Numbered from the stretch's first letter, positions 16,955-25,127 are shown. The stretch: 34,436 bases of DNA from an uncultured Clostridia bacterium (GCA_947166515.1 CAMVEM010000008.1:1-34436), one strand, 5' to 3'. Numbers and translations are program-made. Notes: generated by a model from the letters alone, not told the origin.

Positions 16955-17059
16955 CTATCTCTTGAACAATGCCGCAAACGCAAGTCCGACGATCAGCACA
17001 AGCGCAGACACGCCGAGCAGTATCACATTGCCGCTGTTATCACAGTACCTCCTGTTTTT
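16955..17059 (-). pseudogene. Remnant of a surface protein: C-terminal membrane anchor only
   Basis: The minus-strand frame ending at 16955 reads DNSGNVILLGVSALVLIV and then GLAFAALFKR-stop, the hydrophobic segment plus basic tail of a sortase-anchored or otherwise C-terminally anchored surface protein. In front lies a good AGGAGG with a TATAAT box about 40 bases upstream, but the frame between them has no fitting start and no NPxTG. It looks as if promoter, ribosome binding site and the very 3' end were kept while the body of the gene was lost. A genuine tiny membrane peptide is less likely. Confidence 0.55.
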
Positions 17060-17187
17060 ATTCGGGAATTGTTCTTTCTGAAATTATAATAATACAACTG
17101 AATAAAGCGATACTAAATTTTTATGTGATAATTATGTATTTTTTCTGAAAAAAACACGACCTGTTGGTATGCCGATCGTGTATCATC

Positions 17188-17511
17188 TCATTTCAGAACC
17201 ACCTTAAATCCTATATGGTCCTTATCCTTGCAGTAAGCGGTAATGTCGCCCTTATGCTTTGACACTATCGAGCGTGCAAGCGAAAGGCCTATGCCGTGCC
17301 CGCTTCCGGCTGTGCGCGCTTTATCCGAGCGGTAAAATCTGTCGAATAAGCGGTCGAGCTGGATACCGGACGCCCCGGTGAAGTTGTTCTGGATATTTAG
17401 CGTGATATGGCGTCTTTTTTCGAGCTTTATGTTTATCGTACCGCCGTTGTCGCAGTATTTAACAGCATTATCGAGCAGTATCGAAAACAGGTGCCTTACC
17501 TCGTCTTTCAC
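17188..17511 (-). pseudogene. Histidine kinase fragment: HATPase_c domain only
   Basis: The 107 codons read HLFSILLDNAVKYCDNGG (N box), FDRFYRSDKAR (F box) and GSGHGIGLSLARSIV (G2 box), the ATP-binding end of an EnvZ/PhoR-type kinase. Sensor, HisKA domain and any start are missing: the sequence upstream (17512-17560) is non-coding on this strand. A GTG at 17511 is the only opening. It could make a free ATPase domain but looks like a 5'-deleted remnant. Confidence 0.75.
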
Positions 17512-17561
17512 TTAATGCATTGAACTGTAACTAATAAAGAGGAGAAAGAGCTTCACGGGGG

Positions 17562-17590
17562 TTGAAAGATGAATATATCTGTGCTATAAT
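17562..17590 (+). promoter_or_regulatory. Promoter of the CmpB-like gene
   Basis: TTGAAA (17562-17567), 17-base spacer, TATAAT (17585-17590), followed by a short imperfect hairpin (ATGCC/GGGCAT) before the ribosome binding site. Confidence 0.6.
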
Positions 17591-17658
17591 ACATTTAGGC
17601 TCAAAGATGCCTGACGGAATGCAATGCCGGGCATATAACATCGGAGGGGCAGTAATAT

Positions 17659-18297
17659 ATGAAGAAATTCTACAATGATTATCTTGATTCCGGAATAAAG
17701 CCGGAGAAAAGCCTGTTCATCGGCATAGTACTTCTTGCCGTTGTGATAAGCGGCATTTTCGGCTGGGTGTATGAATTCATATTCTACTGGATAAACGGCG
17801 GATTCGATAAATTCTACTGGCGCGGAGGAAACTTTCTTCCGTGGATAAATATATACGCCTACGGCTCACTTATGATATGGTTCCTGACCTTTAAGCTGAG
17901 GAAAAAACCGCTGCTTGTATTTATCATAAGCTTTGTATCCACCGGTATCCTTGAATTTTTCGCCGGGCTCGGAGTATATCTTATCACCGGCCTCAAATAC
18001 TGGGACTACGATACCGAGATACTCGGTTTCGGGAGCATATACGGGTTTGTGTGTCTGCGCAGCGTTATTATGTTCGGGTTAATGGGGCTGTTTCTCGTTT
18101 ATGTCATACTGCCGGGGATATATTATCTTGCGGTGAAGCTTCCGAAAAAGGTTTTCCTTGTGACAGCCGTGATACTGTTCGCTGTTTTTCTCGGTGATGA
18201 TATCTACAACCTTATTTTCGCAAATATCTTCTCGCTTCCGACCGCCCGCGATGTTTACCAGAGCATAGGCTTCAACTTCATGGATTATACGCGGTAG
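17659..18297 (+). CDS. CmpB-like putative ABC transporter permease (PF06541)
   Basis: The 212-residue protein has about six membrane helices. The segments GWVYEFIFYWINGG, GNFLPWINIYAYGS, ILEFFAG followed by YWDYD, and GSIYGFVCLRSVIMFGL are typical of the family named putative ABC-transporter type IV, found widely in Clostridia without an ATPase partner. No proof of transport exists for the family. TCGGAGGGG before the ATG is strong. It stands alone; a weak ATTGT-CAGG/CCTGACAAT hairpin (18299-18336) lies behind it. Confidence 0.82.
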   Translation: MKKFYNDYLDSGIKPEKSLFIGIVLLAVVISGIFGWVYEFIFYWINGGFDKFYWRGGNFLPWINIYAYGSLMIWFLTFKLRKKPLLVFIISFVSTGILEFFAGLGVYLITGLKYWDYDTEILGFGSIYGFVCLRSVIMFGLMGLFLVYVILPGIYYLAVKLPKKVFLVTAVILFAVFLGDDIYNLIFANIFSLPTARDVYQSIGFNFMDYTR

Positions 18298-18446
18298 ATA
18301 TTGTTCAGGACATAACGACACAGCGTCACCTGACAATGTTTCTCGCAATGCATCAGGTCGTATTGCCGCAGCCGGAAAACGACAGGGGCTTCTTGTTCTG
18401 ATATTGCAAATTCCCCCGATCTGTATATGATATTATATTATTACAT

Positions 18447-18468
18447 TTTCCCGGCTGTCTTCGGGAAA
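18447..18468 (+). promoter_or_regulatory. Hairpin in the leader of the response-regulator operon
   Basis: TTTCCCG/CGGGAAA (7 bp, loop of 8) about 35 bases before the regulator ATG, behind an AT-rich stretch that may hold the promoter (TATTAT). It could be an operator or an RNA stem. Confidence 0.4.
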
Positions 18469-18503
18469 TAATTTTCATCAGGAAAACAATATGAGGTGAG
18501 TTA

Positions 18504-19172
18504 ATGCCGAACATACTTATCATAGATGACGATGCCCATATCAATGATATTGTCTCAAAAGCGCTGAAATCGGAAGGATATACCGTATCACAGGCATATT
18601 CCGGAACAGAAGCGCTCATGCTTTTATCGCACAGCAAGCCCGATCTGGTACTGCTCGACCTTATGCTACCCGGATTGTCAGGTGAAGAGGTGCTTCCGCA
18701 GATAAAGGATATACCCGTTATAGTTGTGAGCGCAAAGGCAGATGTGACGAACAAGGTCGATCTGCTTATCGGCGGCGCCGCAGACTATATCACAAAGCCG
18801 TTCGACATGAAGGAGCTTCTCGCAAGGATCACGGTCCAGCTCCGGAAAAATGAGACAGCAGCCAATAAAATGCTTATCACATATAAGGACATCACCCTTG
18901 ACACCGACAGACATATTGTGATCTCAAACGGCAAAGAGCAGAAGCTGACAAGAACAGAGTTCGCCATTCTGAAACTGCTTATACACAATCCCGAACAGGT
19001 CGTGGCGAAGCTCACGATTCTTGATCGCATCAGCATGGATACGCCGGACTGTACCGAAGACTCACTCAAGATACATATATATAATCTGCGCAAGAAACTG
19101 AAGATACTCACAGGTAAAGAGTATATTTCCTCGGTGTGGGGAATAGGTTTCATGCTGAACGATAAATCTTAA
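18504..19172 (+). CDS. OmpR/PhoB-family response regulator
   Basis: The 222-residue DNA-binding regulator has a REC domain (1-115) with acidic pocket DDD (8-10), phospho-acceptor Asp52 in LLDLMLPG and KPF at the usual place, then a winged helix (about 125-220, ending ISSVWGIGFML). AGGTGAG precedes the ATG. It is the first gene of the unit with ABC ATPase, permease and histidine kinase (19253-21871), the organisation of peptide-antibiotic or lantibiotic response systems. Four tandem copies of a TTAACNRTTTTC-like box directly behind it are likely its target, so it should control the transporter genes. Confidence 0.9.
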   Translation: MPNILIIDDDAHINDIVSKALKSEGYTVSQAYSGTEALMLLSHSKPDLVLLDLMLPGLSGEEVLPQIKDIPVIVVSAKADVTNKVDLLIGGAADYITKPFDMKELLARITVQLRKNETAANKMLITYKDITLDTDRHIVISNGKEQKLTRTEFAILKLLIHNPEQVVAKLTILDRISMDTPDCTEDSLKIHIYNLRKKLKILTGKEYISSVWGIGFMLNDKS

Positions 19173-19230
19173 CTATTTCTTTACTGTTTTCTTAACCGTT
19201 TTCTTAACTATTTCATAATATACTGTTTTC
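19169..19230 (+). promoter_or_regulatory. Tandem direct-repeat operator with -10 box, upstream of the ABC transporter
   Basis: The repeats TTAACTATTTC (19169), TTTACTGTTTTC (19180), TTAACCGTTTTC (19192), TTAACTATTTC (19204) and a final TATACTGTTTTC (19219) follow each other with 11-12 base phasing for the first four, about one helical turn, as OmpR-family regulators prefer. TATACT in the last copy could be the -10 box. The first copy overlaps the regulator stop codon. Confidence 0.65.
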
Positions 19231-19252
19231 AGAAAGGAAAGGTGATGACCTT

Positions 19253-20167
19253 GTGGAGTATATTCTGAAAACAACCGGACTGTGCAAACAATATAAGAAC
19301 TTTATGGCACTCAACGGTCTTACAATGAATGTACCGAAGGGCTCGATCTACGGATTTATAGGAAAGAACGGCGCGGGAAAAACAACACTTATCCGTCTTG
19401 TCTGCGGGCTGCAGAACCCCACGGAAGGCGGCTATGAGCTCTATGGCATAAAGAACACCGACAAGTCGATATTAAAGTCAAGACGCCGTATCGGCGCTGT
19501 GATCGAAACTCCGTCGATATACACCGAAATGACAGCGGTGGAAAATCTTAAACAGCAATACCGCATTTTAGGACTTCCGAGCTTTGACGGCATCGACGAA
19601 ATACTGAAGCTGGTCGGACTTGAAGATACCGGTAAGAAAAAAGCAAAGAACTTCTCTCTCGGCATGCGCCAGCGTCTGGGCATAGCCGTTTCACTCTGCG
19701 GCAACCCCGATTTCCTTGTGCTTGATGAGCCTATCAACGGACTTGACCCCCAGGGTATCGTTGAGATACGTGAGCTTATACTCCGTCTCAACAAAGAACG
19801 CAAGATAACGGTGCTTATCTCCTCGCATATTCTTGATGAACTTGCAAAGCTCGCCACATATTTCGGCTTCATCGACAAGGGCAGGATTGTCCGCGAGATG
19901 AGCGCCGAAGAGCTTGAGGCGGTCTGCCGCAAGTGTATGCGTCTGAATGTTACCGACACGACTGTGCTCGCGAAGGTGCTCGATGATATGCAGCTTGAGT
20001 ACACCATAATCGACGACAAACACGCCGATGTATATGCGAAGCCGAATATCACGCAGCTCTCGCTCGCGCTCGCAAAGGATAACTGCGAGGTGCTCACGGT
20101 CGAAGAACATGATGAAAGTCTTGAGAGCTTCTATCTCTCAATGGTGGGAGGTGCCGATCATGCTTAA
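19253..20167 (+). CDS. ABC transporter ATP-binding protein (BcrA-like)
   Basis: The 304-residue ATPase has Walker A GKNGAGKTT (37-45), the signature FSLGMRQRLG, Walker B FLVLDEPINGLDP and an H-loop SSHILDE, followed by the roughly 80-residue C-terminal extension typical of bacitracin/lantibiotic exporters. It would power the membrane partner encoded next. The start is GTG 19253, six bases behind AAGGTGAT. It overlaps the permease gene by eight bases, implying coupled translation. With the flanking two-component genes it probably forms a detoxification or sensing module for a cell-envelope active peptide; substrate unknown. Confidence 0.9.
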   Translation: MEYILKTTGLCKQYKNFMALNGLTMNVPKGSIYGFIGKNGAGKTTLIRLVCGLQNPTEGGYELYGIKNTDKSILKSRRRIGAVIETPSIYTEMTAVENLKQQYRILGLPSFDGIDEILKLVGLEDTGKKKAKNFSLGMRQRLGIAVSLCGNPDFLVLDEPINGLDPQGIVEIRELILRLNKERKITVLISSHILDELAKLATYFGFIDKGRIVREMSAEELEAVCRKCMRLNVTDTTVLAKVLDDMQLEYTIIDDKHADVYAKPNITQLSLALAKDNCEVLTVEEHDESLESFYLSMVGGADHA

Positions 20168-20939
20168 GCTTGTAAATGCATATTTCAACAGACTGTTTAA
20201 ATGGCGTATCTTCCAGATACTTATGGCTGTTATGCTGGTCATGGGAGTTGTGCTCGGACTCGTTTTCAGAGAACTTCTCATAGTTTATCAGATACCGGTC
20301 ATAGCATCGTCTCTGATCTTCCCGATATATATCGGTGTTGTCATAGCCTTGTTCAATTATCCGTTTTTCACAAACGGCACTATCAGGAATCAGATCACGG
20401 TCGGCCACAAGCGCAGCAGCGTTTTCTTTGCAGACTGGGCGGCATCCAGCGTTTTTGCGCTCGTACTTTATCTGATACTTTCGCTGAGCATTTTATGCAC
20501 GGCAGCCATTGCCGGCAACTCAAACATGGTCTGCTGGGAAAACATCGTTCTCGGACTTGTCATATCCTCTTTGCTCGTAATGCTGTTCGCTACCATATCA
20601 CAGTTTATATGTGTGATGTTAAAAGGTGCGATGAGCTTTCTCGCGAACTATCTCAGCAGCCAGATACTTATAGTAATAGCTATGGGCGTTATGTCGTTCG
20701 ACGGCACACCGAAAGCGCTGCTTTATTTCTTCCCTTCGGTTGTATGCATGAACATCAATTATTTCAGTGACGCTTCTGTTCCGAATCCTATTCTGGCAGC
20801 ATCAGAGGGCATGAGTATTTCCGAAACAATTGCCTCGATGACATTTGATCCGCTGCCGGCTATAGGCGCTGTGATCCTTGAGATCGCGGTCATATATCTG
20901 ATAGGCATGCTCTATTTCAGAAAGACAGACATCAAGTGA
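20160..20939 (+). CDS. ABC-2 type permease of the peptide-resistance transporter
   Basis: The 259-residue protein has about six membrane helices (MLKLVNAYFNRLFKWRIFQI start, then VMLVMGVVLGLVF, and others to AVILEIAVIYLIGMLYF). The ORF track begins at 20028 in the ATPase gene, but ATG 20160 with GGAGGTG six bases upstream fits the first helix and overlaps the ATPase stop. BcrB/LanFEG-like permeases have this size and gene order. It forms the membrane channel with the preceding ATPase. Confidence 0.85.
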   Translation: MLKLVNAYFNRLFKWRIFQILMAVMLVMGVVLGLVFRELLIVYQIPVIASSLIFPIYIGVVIALFNYPFFTNGTIRNQITVGHKRSSVFFADWAASSVFALVLYLILSLSILCTAAIAGNSNMVCWENIVLGLVISSLLVMLFATISQFICVMLKGAMSFLANYLSSQILIVIAMGVMSFDGTPKALLYFFPSVVCMNINYFSDASVPNPILAASEGMSISETIASMTFDPLPAIGAVILEIAVIYLIGMLYFRKTDIK

Positions 20940-20949
20940 GCTTATTTTT

Positions 20950-20980
20950 TCCGGAAGCACGGCCGGTCCGCGCTTCCGGA
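20950..20980 (+). other. Intercistronic hairpin between permease and histidine kinase
   Basis: Perfect 9-bp stem TCCGGAAGC/GCTTCCGGA with a 13-base GC-rich loop; T run follows only after eight more bases. It may lower kinase expression relative to the transporter or protect the upstream mRNA end. Confidence 0.55.
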
Positions 20981-21007
20981 GACCTTGTTTTTTAAGGAGG
21001 TATTTGT

Positions 21008-21871
21008 ATGATCTACGGTCTTCTCGGCATATTACTGGCTGCGGCGGTGATAAAGATAATACTGCTGAAAAAAACGGCGCATGAGATCGCGGACGCGTTT
21101 GCAGACAAGATGCAGACCGATACAAATACCGTGATCGATATCTCATCCCGCGATAAGGATATGCGCTATCTTGCGTCAGGCATCAACACTCAGCTTAAGA
21201 TCTTAAGAGAAGAGCATCTCCAGTATCATCTCGGAAATACGGAACTGAAAAACGCCGTAACAAATATCTCCCATGACCTTCGCACGCCGCTTACCGCTAT
21301 CTCCGGAAATCTTTACATGCTGAAAAAGGCCGACGATATCACCGAGATAAGGAACTATCTGAATGTGATTGAAGAACGGACTGAGACCATGAAGCAGCTT
21401 ACAGAGGAATTGTTCAGATATTCCGTTATCGTTTCAAACGAAGAGACTGCGACCGAGGAATTATTTATCAATCAGGTGCTGCAGGAAAGCATAAGCAGTT
21501 TTTATCCCGTTCTTACCGAAAAAGGTATAGTTCCGGAAATAAAACTGACCGATGTACGCATCATGCGAACTGCAAACAGATCGGATATGTCAAGGATATT
21601 CTCAAATCTGCTTAATAATGCAGTAAAATACAGCGACGGCGATCTTGACATCACACTTTCGGATACCGGAGAAATAACATTCTCTAATACAGCAAAAGGG
21701 CTGTCCGCCGTCGAGGTGGAACAGCTCTTTGACAGGTTTTATACCGTAGAAGCCGCACGGAATTCCACCGGTCTCGGACTTTCTATCGCCCGTACACTTG
21801 TCGAACGCATGGGCGGAACTATCAGGGCGGAGTATGAAAACAGCAGGCTTACGATAAGGATAGGTATTTAA
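21008..21871 (+). CDS. Sensor histidine kinase of the ABC/two-component unit
   Basis: The 287-residue kinase has one N-terminal membrane helix (about 3-20), a short linker, HisKA with NISHDLRTPL (His89) and HATPase_c with NLLNNAVKYSD, FDRFYT and GLGLSIARTLV. There is no extracytoplasmic sensor domain, so like other intramembrane-sensing kinases it may depend on the transporter for stimulus detection (inference). AAGGAGGT precedes the ATG. It is the last gene of the operon and ends at the bidirectional terminator 21877-21910. The cognate regulator is 18504-19172. Confidence 0.9.
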   Translation: MIYGLLGILLAAAVIKIILLKKTAHEIADAFADKMQTDTNTVIDISSRDKDMRYLASGINTQLKILREEHLQYHLGNTELKNAVTNISHDLRTPLTAISGNLYMLKKADDITEIRNYLNVIEERTETMKQLTEELFRYSVIVSNEETATEELFINQVLQESISSFYPVLTEKGIVPEIKLTDVRIMRTANRSDMSRIFSNLLNNAVKYSDGDLDITLSDTGEITFSNTAKGLSAVEVEQLFDRFYTVEAARNSTGLGLSIARTLVERMGGTIRAEYENSRLTIRIGI

Positions 21872-21876
21872 ATACA

Positions 21877-21910
21877 AAGGCACGGAAAATACTCTTCGTG
21901 CCTTGTTTTT
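21877..21910. terminator. Bidirectional intrinsic terminator between convergent genes
   Basis: AAGGCACG/CGTGCCTT (8 bp, loop of 12), with GTTTTT following on plus and an AT-rich run on minus. It serves the histidine kinase and the metallo-hydrolase genes. Confidence 0.8.
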
Positions 21911-22547
21911 ATCGGAATATTATTTTCTTTATGACCTTCGATGCGCCGCCGACAAAACTTTCAAACTCGTCCGCGTCGGCAGGTTTTCCGACTATCGAGC
22001 CGTAGTGTATCGGTATAGCCGTCCCGGGCTTTATTATTTTTACAAGCTCTGCGGCGCTCTTCGCGTTCATGGTGTAAAATCCGCCGATCGGTACACATAT
22101 TATATCACACTTTACCGTCTGCGCCTCATGTGTGTTGTCCGTGTCGCCGCAGACATATATCCGGGTACCTTCCAGCGTTATGACATACCCAAGCCAGCCC
22201 TTTCCTTTCGGGTGGAACGGCTTCATGATGTTGTACGCGGCTACAGCTTCAACTTCCACACCCTGAACGGAGCAGCTCCCGCCGGGCTCAAGATACGTTA
22301 CCCGACTGTCGGGGATACCCTCGCCGCCAAATGCTTTTGACATACTTGCTGGCGCAATGTAAACCGTATTGTCATTTGAAACGCGGGCTATATCCTCGGG
22401 TGAGAAATGATCATAATGCTCGTGCGTTATGAAGATCATATCCGCGTCGTGAGGTTCATCCGGTATATGGAACGGATCAAAATAAACTGTCTTATCCGCT
22501 CCGATACGTACGGCACTTTGTTCGATAACTGTTATTTTGTCGATCAT
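21909..22547 (-). CDS. MBL-fold metal-dependent hydrolase (UPF0173/UlaG-like)
   Basis: The 212-residue enzyme carries the metallo-beta-lactamase signature THEHYDHFS (His42, His44, Asp46, His47), a later ICVPIGGFYTM, GDTDN with the bridging Asp, and a C-terminal IPIHYGS histidine. Members hydrolyse phosphoester or lactone bonds; substrate unknown. TAAGGAGAT nine bases before the ATG is strong. The preceding gene's annotated tail overlaps this start, which is probably an artefact of a frameshift there. Confidence 0.85.
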   Translation of the reverse strand: MIDKITVIEQSAVRIGADKTVYFDPFHIPDEPHDADMIFITHEHYDHFSPEDIARVSNDNTVYIAPASMSKAFGGEGIPDSRVTYLEPGGSCSVQGVEVEAVAAYNIMKPFHPKGKGWLGYVITLEGTRIYVCGDTDNTHEAQTVKCDIICVPIGGFYTMNAKSAAELVKIIKPGTAIPIHYGSIVGKPADADEFESFVGGASKVIKKIIFR

Positions 22548-22878
22548 GATGATATCTCCTTATCATATATGAGTATTGGTTTTTACTTTTCTTTTTAAAT
22601 GTCAGGATAAACCTCACAGCGCAATAGACCAGAACTGCAGCTCCCAGAAACGTAAGTATCAAACCAGGTATTAATTCGCCTTGTGTCAGATTTATTATTC
22701 CTGCGATCAATAAAAATCCTTCCACCACGACTAATACCAGCAGAGACACCGTGAGAACAACAGCTCTCATGCCCTTGGACATATTTTTAGCCCTGTCGGG
22801 ATCAGCCAGATTGTCGATCTCATTGTCGGATATCAGACATACCGCACATTCAACTATCAGATCAAATAATAGATCCAT
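22492..22878 (-). CDS. Small two-helix membrane protein, C-terminus probably frameshifted
   Basis: The 128-residue ORF starts MDLLFDLIVECAVCLISD and has two strong helices (about 39-62 and 67-92) followed by a basic tail FKKKSK. It is not recognised. The last 20 residues read through the ribosome binding site and start of the next gene, a 56-base overlap. If one A is removed from the AAAA in the tail (near 22586-22590) the frame ends FKKKVKTNTHI with TGA at 22563-22565, just before that ribosome binding site. So the natural end is likely 22563 and the present frame carries an extra base, by mutation or sequencing error. Confidence 0.6.
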   Translation of the reverse strand: MDLLFDLIVECAVCLISDNEIDNLADPDRAKNMSKGMRAVVLTVSLLVLVVVEGFLLIAGIINLTQGELIPGLILTFLGAAVLVYCAVRFILTFKKKSKNQYSYMIRRYHHDRQNNSYRTKCRTYRSG

Positions 22879-22926
22879 AATTAATCAGCTTTTATAGCTT
22901 AGGTTTTACGAACACCTATAACGCGG

Positions 22927-23217
22927 TCACCCGCCCAGATGCATCAAATTCAGCAGCAGGAGCCAGCTCAGACCGTAGTAGGAAACTACCGCCATAAGGT
23001 CATTTACTGTTGTTATAAGCGGACCAGACGCTACCGCAGGATCGACCTTTATCTTTTTAAAAAACAAAGGTATCAGAGTACCCACCTCTGCCTGCCGCAC
23101 AAGCCGGCTCATCATCGCTTTCGGAGAATCATTTCCGCGTATTATCGCAGTTATCTCCGTAACATAATCGGGGCTTGTGACAACTTCTGTCGATACTGTA
23201 ATCTCCTTGTTTTCCAT
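22927..23217 (-). pseudogene. mgtE-type magnesium transporter gene with a large internal deletion
   Basis: The 96-codon ORF joins the first roughly 39 residues of a cytosolic N-terminal region (DYVTEITAIIRGNDSPKA) directly to the last two helices of an MgtE channel (VGTLIPLFFKKIKVDPAVAS, GPLITTVNDLMAVVSYYG). The P-A-V-A-S-G-P...D motif is the conserved ion-pathway end of MgtE. About 350 residues (N domain, CBS pair, three helices) are absent, in frame. GGAGG before ATG 23217, the promoter at 23455-23483 and the long leader are all intact. The product cannot form the Mg2+ channel on its own. Confidence 0.75.
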
Positions 23218-23265
23218 TGGTTTTGTCCTCCTTTTTTAAATTTTTGCAGGGAGGGACAAAAGGAC

Positions 23266-23301
23266 ATAAAAATGCCTGTGAATGACAGGCCAAACACAGG
23301 C
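23266..23301 (-). terminator. Leader terminator/attenuator of the mgtE-type gene
   Basis: On the minus strand GCCTGTG pairs with CACAGGC, followed by ATTTTT; a second GCCTGT between them can pair with the same ACAGGC, giving two mutually exclusive hairpins. It lies about 50 bases before the start codon and just behind the stop of the leader ORF, an attenuation-like arrangement. Confidence 0.6.
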
Positions 23302-23323
23302 TCACGGATATTTTATCTCACAG

Positions 23324-23416
23324 TCAATAAAGCGGCATTGTCGGTACCGCCGCACTGTCAATTAAGATATATCCGCGTCGTCGTCCGTTTGACCCGCAAC
23401 TGTCGCCGTTTGCCAC
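23324..23416 (-). CDS. Candidate leader peptide (30 aa) upstream of mgtE-type gene
   Basis: Too short for the ORF track. GGAGG lies eight bases before GTG 23416; the frame reads VANGDSCGSNGRRRGYILID and then SAAVPTMPLY-stop. It carries three consecutive arginine codons and two prolines close to the end. The same RNA can form arms (CGGATAT/ATATCCG, GCGGC/GCCGC) ahead of the terminator. Regulatory leader peptides with Pro-rich or charged runs control Mg2+ transporter genes in enterobacteria; a similar role here is inference. A metal riboswitch not recognised by me is the alternative, in which case the frame is accidental. Confidence 0.4.
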   Translation of the reverse strand: MANGDSCGSNGRRRGYILIDSAAVPTMPLY

Positions 23417-23454
23417 CTTATTCACCTCCGACTTTACTATAATTGTTCTGCTAT

Positions 23455-23483
23455 ATTATATCATTTTGCTATGTATTTGTCAA
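23455..23483 (-). promoter_or_regulatory. Promoter of the mgtE-type leader
   Basis: Minus strand TTGACA (23478-23483), 17-base spacer ending TGA, TATAAT (23455-23460). The leader RNA would be about 230 bases long. Confidence 0.8.
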
Positions 23484-23559
23484 TAATTGGAATAAAAATT
23501 CGTCGCCGGCTCAGCGCCGGGATGGCTGACGATCTCAATGCGGTCGGGCTTGAATTGTT

Positions 23560-24094
23560 CATTCCGGGCAGTAAAAACTTATTTGACTTTTTAGGAGCTG
23601 TTCCCTCATTTTTCGTAAGTGAAGGACTGTCTGGCAGCGGTAAGAACAAAGGTCTGTCCGGGACATCGTGCTGGAGCTGGCGCGGCAAAGAACTGCCGTT
23701 TGCTCCGTATCGTGCACGTAAGTTCAACATCATCAGAATGTTTCTGAAACATAAAGAATTGCATATCATTTCATTTAACCGCGGCAAGAAGATAACGCCC
23801 GAAACAGTGATACCAATAGAAAGAATAAAGGCACCGATCCTGTTCGTTTCTTCAAAACATGACGAAGTCTGGGATTCGTACAAAAGCTCGCTAATAATGA
23901 AGCAAACTTTGAATAAAGCAGGCTTCCCTTATCCGCACAAGCATGTCGCTTATAAATATATGAGCCACGCTATGATGACAGAGATACCTTTTTTCATCAA
24001 ACTCGCTTTTAAAACGGAGCAGCAGAATCCCTGCAAATGCGCGGAAGAATCAGTATTTCCTGCAAATCGTTATACTCAGCTTTTACTATCATAA
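23560..24094 (+). pseudogene. BAAT-type acyl-CoA thioesterase/acyltransferase, C-terminal fragment
   Basis: The open frame (ORF 23471..24094) contains VPSFFVSEGLSG, GTSCWSWRGKELPFAPYRA, IPIERIKAPILFVSSKHDEV and AGFPYPHKHVAYKYMSHA, the C-terminal half of the bile acid-CoA:amino acid N-acyltransferase/acyl-CoA thioester hydrolase alpha/beta fold, with the catalytic Asp (KHDE) and His (MSHA). The N-terminal domain and the nucleophile elbow are missing. There is no ribosome binding site or start near the homologous part; the first 30 codons overlap the mgtE promoter. It is a 5'-deleted gene remnant without expected activity. Confidence 0.7.
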
Positions 24095-24164
24095 ACATTC
24101 CTCTTAATCTATATCTGCATAAACGCAGGCTTCGGTTCAGGATAATCCCTCGTCCTATTTATTG

Positions 24165-25127
24165 TTAGCCTGTGTACTTGTCAATAAACTCGAATACTGT
24201 CCTGAAATACCGTTCCGGTGCATAATACATTGCCTGACCATGAGCAGCTTCATCAATCATCAGTAATTCGCCGTTCGGATGTGCTTTGTATAGCTGTTCC
24301 GCCATTTCTGGATTTACAAATGTATCCCCTTTTCCTTGAATAAACAAGATCGGAAACTGAGATTTCTTTACTTGTTCTATTGAGGACGCTTCCGAATAAG
24401 AGTATCCCGCTATCAGCTTTGCGGAAAAACTTGCAGTATACATCAGGGGAAATTCCGGTAATCCAGTATAGCTTTTCGTTACATTTGCAAATTGCTCCCA
24501 TACCGAAGTATATCCACTGTCTGCAACAATAGCTTTCACATTTTCACACAGGTTCTCTCCGGATGTCATCATCGCCGCAGCTGCACCCATCGAGATGCCG
24601 TGCAGTACTATCTCGGCATCCGGATCCAGTGATACGATATACTCTGTCCATTTTATGATATCAAATCTGTCCAGCCAGCCCATTCCGATAAATGAGCCTT
24701 CGCTTTTTCCGTGACCGCGCAGATCGGGCATAACGATGTTGAATCCCTGTTGCGCATAAAAGCTTGCATAATTGTGTACCTTTTCCCTTGTCCGTTTGTA
24801 ACCGTGAAGCAGTATCACCCAGCGGTGACTGTTTTTTGAAGTGACCAGATCTGCATACATTTTTGCGTCGTCATAGGATACAATACTGATCTCTTTGATC
24901 TCTGTTTCATCAAGCCAGCGCTGTGTACGCTCTGTGATATCGTTGATATTGCGTTCGGTTATCGCTTTCACTTCATCGCTGACGACCCTCGGAGCATCCG
25001 GGATGCTTTCCATGCCGTCATAGCTTTTAAGGGCATAAAAAACGAGAATAATACTTGCAATTAATTCAAGCAAAATTAAGGTTGTGAAGGTAATGATTAC
25101 TACTTTGAGTATCCGGTGCTTTTTCAT
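24165..25127 (-). CDS. Membrane-anchored alpha/beta hydrolase
   Basis: The 320-residue serine hydrolase has an N-terminal membrane anchor (about 8-32) and an extracytoplasmic alpha/beta domain. The oxyanion region is LLHGYKRTREK, the nucleophile elbow is GISMGA (Ser179), the acid is Asp268 in QGKGDTFV and the base is His296 in AAHGQA. This matches the BAAT/acyl-CoA thioester hydrolase-related or YqkD-like family of exported hydrolases in Firmicutes. The substrate is unknown. GGAGT before the ATG is moderately placed. It is a single gene. Confidence 0.85.
   Translation of the reverse strand: MKKHRILKVVIITFTTLILLELIASIILVFYALKSYDGMESIPDAPRVVSDEVKAITERNINDITERTQRWLDETEIKEISIVSYDDAKMYADLVTSKNSHRWVILLHGYKRTREKVHNYASFYAQQGFNIVMPDLRGHGKSEGSFIGMGWLDRFDIIKWTEYIVSLDPDAEIVLHGISMGAAAAMMTSGENLCENVKAIVADSGYTSVWEQFANVTKSYTGLPEFPLMYTASFSAKLIAGYSYSEASSIEQVKKSQFPILFIQGKGDTFVNPEMAEQLYKAHPNGELLMIDEAAHGQAMYYAPERYFRTVFEFIDKYTG

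Noticed and set aside
19169-19230. CRISPR-like short repeats
   Set aside because: Repeats are 11-12 bases and contiguous without spacers; better explained as a regulator binding array.
19441-20110. Long minus-strand ORFs opposite the ABC ATPase
   Set aside because: Antisense shadows of a clear Walker A/B protein.
23341-23420. Plus-strand GACCCGCAACTGT followed by GCCACC, like the core of a cobalamin riboswitch
   Set aside because: The other conserved blocks (AAxxGGGAA, P3-P6 region, GCCACTG box at the right distance) are missing and no intact gene follows; the sequence is explained by the minus-strand leader.
23220-23440. M-box (Mg2+) riboswitch on the minus strand
   Set aside because: Expected from the mgtE context, but I could not find the conserved M-box blocks; described only as an unassigned leader.
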